A DNA stretch of 64,000 bases. Origin: Alphaproteobacteria bacterium (GTDB lineage Bacteria; Pseudomonadota; Alphaproteobacteria; UBA9219). This document shows positions 61,114 through 64,000 of the stretch, piece by piece. Where the stretch lies: the NCBI GenBank assembly GCA_019233975.1, contig JAFALY010000003.1, positions 1 through 64,000 of the forward strand, in the 5' to 3' direction. A program made the position numbers and the translations under genes. Each line of letters opens with the position of its first letter. Position 1 is the first letter of the stretch. The notes under the pieces were generated by a model. That model was not told where the DNA came from. It was given only the letters and a program-made list of their open reading frames with translations, and ran no database searches.

Positions 61114-61190
61114 GCACCCGTAGCTCAACTGGATAGAGCATCAGACTACGAATCTGGGGGTTAGGAGTTCGAATCTCTTCGGGTGCGCCA
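61114..61190 (+). tRNA. tRNA-Arg (anticodon ACG)
   Basis: GCACCCGTAGCTCAACTGGATAGAGCATCAGACTACGAATCTGGGGGTTAGGAGTTCGAATCTCTTCGGGTGCGCCA folds as a cloverleaf; loop CTACGAA; CCA encoded. Confidence 0.96.
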
Positions 61191-61350
61191 CTTTACTTCT
61201 CCCAAGCCATATATCACCAATCGACACCTGAATATCATCCTGTTACGTTTGCATCAGCATAGGTTTTACAGGCGTTCCCGCCACCCCGCTCTTGCTTGAA
61301 TAAAACGCCTTTCGACACCATATTGTGGGTATCGGTTGGAGGGAAAAAAC

Positions 61351-62052
61351 ATGATCAAACACTACCCGTACGAAGCGCTCGGCAACGTCAACCATGGTTG
61401 GCTGAACGCGCATCACCATTTCAGTTTCGGCCATTACTGGAACCCGGAACGCGTCCAGTTCGGTCAGTTGCGCGTCATCAACGACGACATCATCGCGCCC
61501 CAGGCCGGGTTCGGCACGCATCCGCACGACAATATGGAGATTATCACCTATGTCCGTCAGGGCGCCATTTCCCACAAAGACAGTATGGGAAATGCCGGCC
61601 GTACAGAAGCGGGTGACGTTCAGGTGATGAGCGCGGGCACCGGCATCGCGCATTCCGAATACAACAAGGAAAGCGAAGAAACGCGCCTGTACCAGATCTG
61701 GATCACCCCGGACCAACGCGGCGTTAAGCCCCGTTGGGAAGCGCGGCAATTTCCAAAAGACACCCTGGCAACAGGTGCTCTACCCGTACTGGTCTCTGGC
61801 GATAAAGCAGATGCCGAAAAAGGCGCGCTTTATATCCATCAGGACGCTGCCATTTACGGCGGTCGCGTGAAGGCGGGCGCAACCTTGATGCAACCGTTGA
61901 AGCACAACGCCTATGTCTTGGCGTCAGAAGGCAGCTTTACCCTTAACGGCATCACCATGAAAAAGGGTGATGGTGCCGAGGTAACAGGGGAAAGCGCACT
62001 GACCCTACGCGCGAATGAGGATGCGGAGATTCTGGTGATCGATGTTGCTTAA
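61351..62052 (+). CDS. Pirin family protein (YhhW-like)
   Basis: GFGTHPHDNMEIITYVRQGAISHKDSMGN and MSAGTGIAHSEYN pirin cupin motifs. Confidence 0.93.
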   Translation: MIKHYPYEALGNVNHGWLNAHHHFSFGHYWNPERVQFGQLRVINDDIIAPQAGFGTHPHDNMEIITYVRQGAISHKDSMGNAGRTEAGDVQVMSAGTGIAHSEYNKESEETRLYQIWITPDQRGVKPRWEARQFPKDTLATGALPVLVSGDKADAEKGALYIHQDAAIYGGRVKAGATLMQPLKHNAYVLASEGSFTLNGITMKKGDGAEVTGESALTLRANEDAEILVIDVA

Positions 62053-62069
62053 GAGGTAGCACCCGGTCA

Positions 62070-62495
62070 TTAAACAACCGTGAGTTTAACATCCACATTG
62101 TTGCGCGTGGCGTTGGAATAGGGGCAAATCTGATGTGCCTTTTCAACCAGATCCTGCGCCTGATCGCGCGGCACGCCGGGTAGACTGACTTCCAGTGCTA
62201 TCTCCAGACCAAAGCCGCCCTCTGAACGGGGACCGATGCCGACCGTGGAGGTTACAATGGCATCCGCCGGAACCTTGGCCGTACCGCCCTGACCCGCAAC
62301 AAATTTCATGGCACCGAGGAAACAGGCGGCATAGCCGGTGGCAAACAACTGTTCAGGGTTAACCCCCTGCCCGTTGCCGCCCATTTCTTTTGGCACAGCC
62401 AGTTTTACGTCCACGGCGCCATCAAGTGTTGCGGAATGACCATCGCGGCCACCGGTTGCGCGGGCGGAAGTACGATAAACGACATTAACGGGCAT
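62070..62495 (-). CDS. ohr: Organic hydroperoxide resistance protein (Ohr/OsmC family)
   Basis: GVNPEQLFATGYAACFLGAMKFVA, ARATGGRDGHSATLDGAVDVKLAVPKEMGG, AHQICPYSNATRNNVDVKLTV. Confidence 0.93.
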   Translation of the reverse strand: MPVNVVYRTSARATGGRDGHSATLDGAVDVKLAVPKEMGGNGQGVNPEQLFATGYAACFLGAMKFVAGQGGTAKVPADAIVTSTVGIGPRSEGGFGLEIALEVSLPGVPRDQAQDLVEKAHQICPYSNATRNNVDVKLTVV

Positions 62496-62577
62496 AGTTG
62501 ACTCCTTTGACGGTGGGACGAATGCGGCGGCAGTTTACACGAAAGAATGGGCCGCGCCAATGCGGGTTAGAAAGGCG

Positions 62578-63087
62578 CTAAGCCAGCATAGTTGCCGGGG
62601 CACCGGGTACAACATACTGCCCGACCTTATCGGGCGGAATGGGGATGCAATCCTTATTATCGCTTGCATACTGTCTGGCTTTGCAAACCAGATCTGTTGC
62701 CTTTTTACCGCGCATGCCTTGGGCAATCTGGTCTGCGTCTTTCAGGAACATAATGTCGCAATTGCCATGCGTATCCATGGTTGCAATATCAACGAAGCAA
62801 CCCATCGGTCCGCCGTTGGCCTGAAAGCGCAAGCGTGCCTCATCACTCCCTTTCTTGTAGTCTATGATTATCTTGTATTTGTGTTTTTCAATATCCGCAG
62901 CGCTCTTCAGTTGCTTCAGCAGATCATCCGCATGAATGGCTTTCAAAAGTTTCTGCAGTTCCGCCCATGAGCAAACAACTTCGGCGCAGACACGATTAGG
63001 GTCATCCGCACCTAGGGTCATCCGCACCAAACCCCGCCAAAGACCTGTGCTTGCCGCTTGCACCCATGCCGCCAGCATCCACCACAA
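62578..63087 (-). CDS. Hypothetical protein; 5' end affected by a 16-bp tandem duplication
   Basis: Body ADDPNRVCAEVVCSWAELQKLLKAIHADDLLKQLKSAADIEKHKYKIIIDYKKG... looks genuine; the start is uncertain. Confidence 0.5.
   Translation of the reverse strand: MWWMLAAWVQAASTGLWRGLVRMTLGADDPNRVCAEVVCSWAELQKLLKAIHADDLLKQLKSAADIEKHKYKIIIDYKKGSDEARLRFQANGGPMGCFVDIATMDTHGNCDIMFLKDADQIAQGMRGKKATDLVCKARQYASDNKDCIPIPPDKVGQYVVPGAPATMLA
62997..63028. repeat. 16-bp exact tandem duplication
   Basis: TAGGGTCATCCGCACC repeated twice (62997-63012, 63013-63028). Confidence 0.95.
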
Positions 63088-63230
63088 AGAGGATTAAACC
63101 ATCTTCGATTGTCAGTGATGCGGATTGCTATTGTATTAATTAGGGATAGGGTGCCGCTAACCCCATGGTTCATATGGATTTTGTCGGGCTTCGATCGCCG
63201 GCCAGTTTTTTACAGATATGGGGCATAGTC

Positions 63231-63305
63231 TGGTGCGCGCGACAGGGATTGAACCTGTGACCCCTACCGTGTGAAGGTAATGCTCTCCCGCTGAGCTACG
63301 CGCGC
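63231..63305 (-). tRNA. tRNA-Val (anticodon CAC)
   Basis: GCGCGCGTAGCTCAGCGGGAGAGCATTACCTTCACACGGTAGGGGTCACAGGTTCAATCCCTGTCGCGCGCACCA; loop TTCACAC; CCA encoded. Confidence 0.95.
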
Positions 63306-63378
63306 GCCAGAAGGGGGGTATATAAGGGGAAACAGGCCGCATTTGTCAAGCAATGCCTGATTGCGCTATGTAGTTCTG

Positions 63379-64000
63379 ATGCTTAACCAACCTTCCCTGT
63401 TCCAGGCCTCGCCGCAAACACTGGCTTTATCACCCCATGTATTGGTGGTTGATGACGATGACCGCCTGCGCGGCCTGCTGCGGCGCTTCCTGTCGGAACA
63501 GGGATTTATGGTGACAACCGCCGCCAACGCCGCCGACGCACGGGCCAAATTGCGGCATCTGAAATTCGACCTGATGGTTCTGGACGTCATGATGCCGGGT
63601 GAAACCGGTCTGGACCTGACACGCGCCATGCGTCAGGAGGCGGCCACGCCCCTGCCCATCCTGTTGTTAACCGCGCGTGCGGAAACCAGCGACCGTATCG
63701 AGGGGTTGGAGGTCGGCGCCGATGATTACATGCACAAACCGTTTGAACCGCGCGAACTGGTTCTGCGCATCAACTCCATATTGCGTCGCCTGCCCAAGCC
63801 GCAGCAGTCGGCGCCGACGCTAAAACTGGGCCTTTGGACCTATGTTCCCGCGCGGGATGAACTGCAATCTGCCGAAACCACGTTGCGCCTGACGGATATG
63901 GAAGCGGGATTGATGCGCGCGCTGGCCGCTGCGCCGGGTAGTGTTATATCGCGTGAAGCGCTGGCAGAGCACGCCAAGGGTGATGTCGGCGATCGTACAA
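63379..64000 (+). CDS. OmpR-family response regulator (truncated by window end)
   Basis: VLVVDDDDRLRGLLRRFLSEQGF...LMVLDVMMPGETGLDLTRAM...ILLLTARAETSDRIEGLEVGADDYMHKPFEPRELVLRI; winged-helix start before the window end. Confidence 0.93.
   Translation, partial: MLNQPSLFQASPQTLALSPHVLVVDDDDRLRGLLRRFLSEQGFMVTTAANAADARAKLRHLKFDLMVLDVMMPGETGLDLTRAMRQEAATPLPILLLTARAETSDRIEGLEVGADDYMHKPFEPRELVLRINSILRRLPKPQQSAPTLKLGLWTYVPARDELQSAETTLRLTDMEAGLMRALAAAPGSVISREALAEHAKGDVGDRT

Noticed and set aside
1-64000. CRISPR arrays, transposases, integrases or prophage genes
   Set aside because: None seen: no regularly spaced repeats other than the mraZ boxes, and no DDE, tyrosine-recombinase or phage structural motifs among the ORFs.

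Overview
The window looks like an ordinary chromosomal segment of an alphaproteobacterium. Supporting signs are the mutY-DUF721-dsbA-smc block, a large NAD-glutamate dehydrogenase, a CpdR-type receiver, alphaproteobacterial-style GshA and the dcw gene order. Its core is a division/cell-wall (dcw) cluster: mraZ-rsmH-ftsL-ftsI-murE-murF-mraY-murD-ftsW-murG-murC-murB-ftsQ-ftsA. It also holds housekeeping genes (smc, mutY, hemB, nadD, ispG, prfA, prmC, gdhB, dut, gshA, ftsEX, galU, ugd), the RNase P RNA, an FMN riboswitch upstream of ribB, and two tRNAs (Arg-ACG, Val-CAC). I found no transposase, phage module or CRISPR array. Several things lie outside the supplied ORF track: five CCCA/TGGG boxes at an exact 10-bp period upstream of mraZ (a probable MraZ operator); a 34-aa Lys/Ala-rich histone-H1-like ORF placed where ftsZ usually follows ftsA; a decay zone at 5.8-7.1 kb (frameshifted and internally deleted chemoreceptor, plus an OprB-type porin remnant); a diverged second copy of the patatin gene's 3' end flanking a probably frameshifted small membrane-protein gene; and a 49-52 aa single-TM ORF heading a co-oriented cluster with two mutually similar uncharacterised proteins and a patatin phospholipase. 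That cluster (32.6-35.4 kb) is the best candidate for something undescribed, but its function is inference only. All identifications come from reading motifs and translations; no database search was run.
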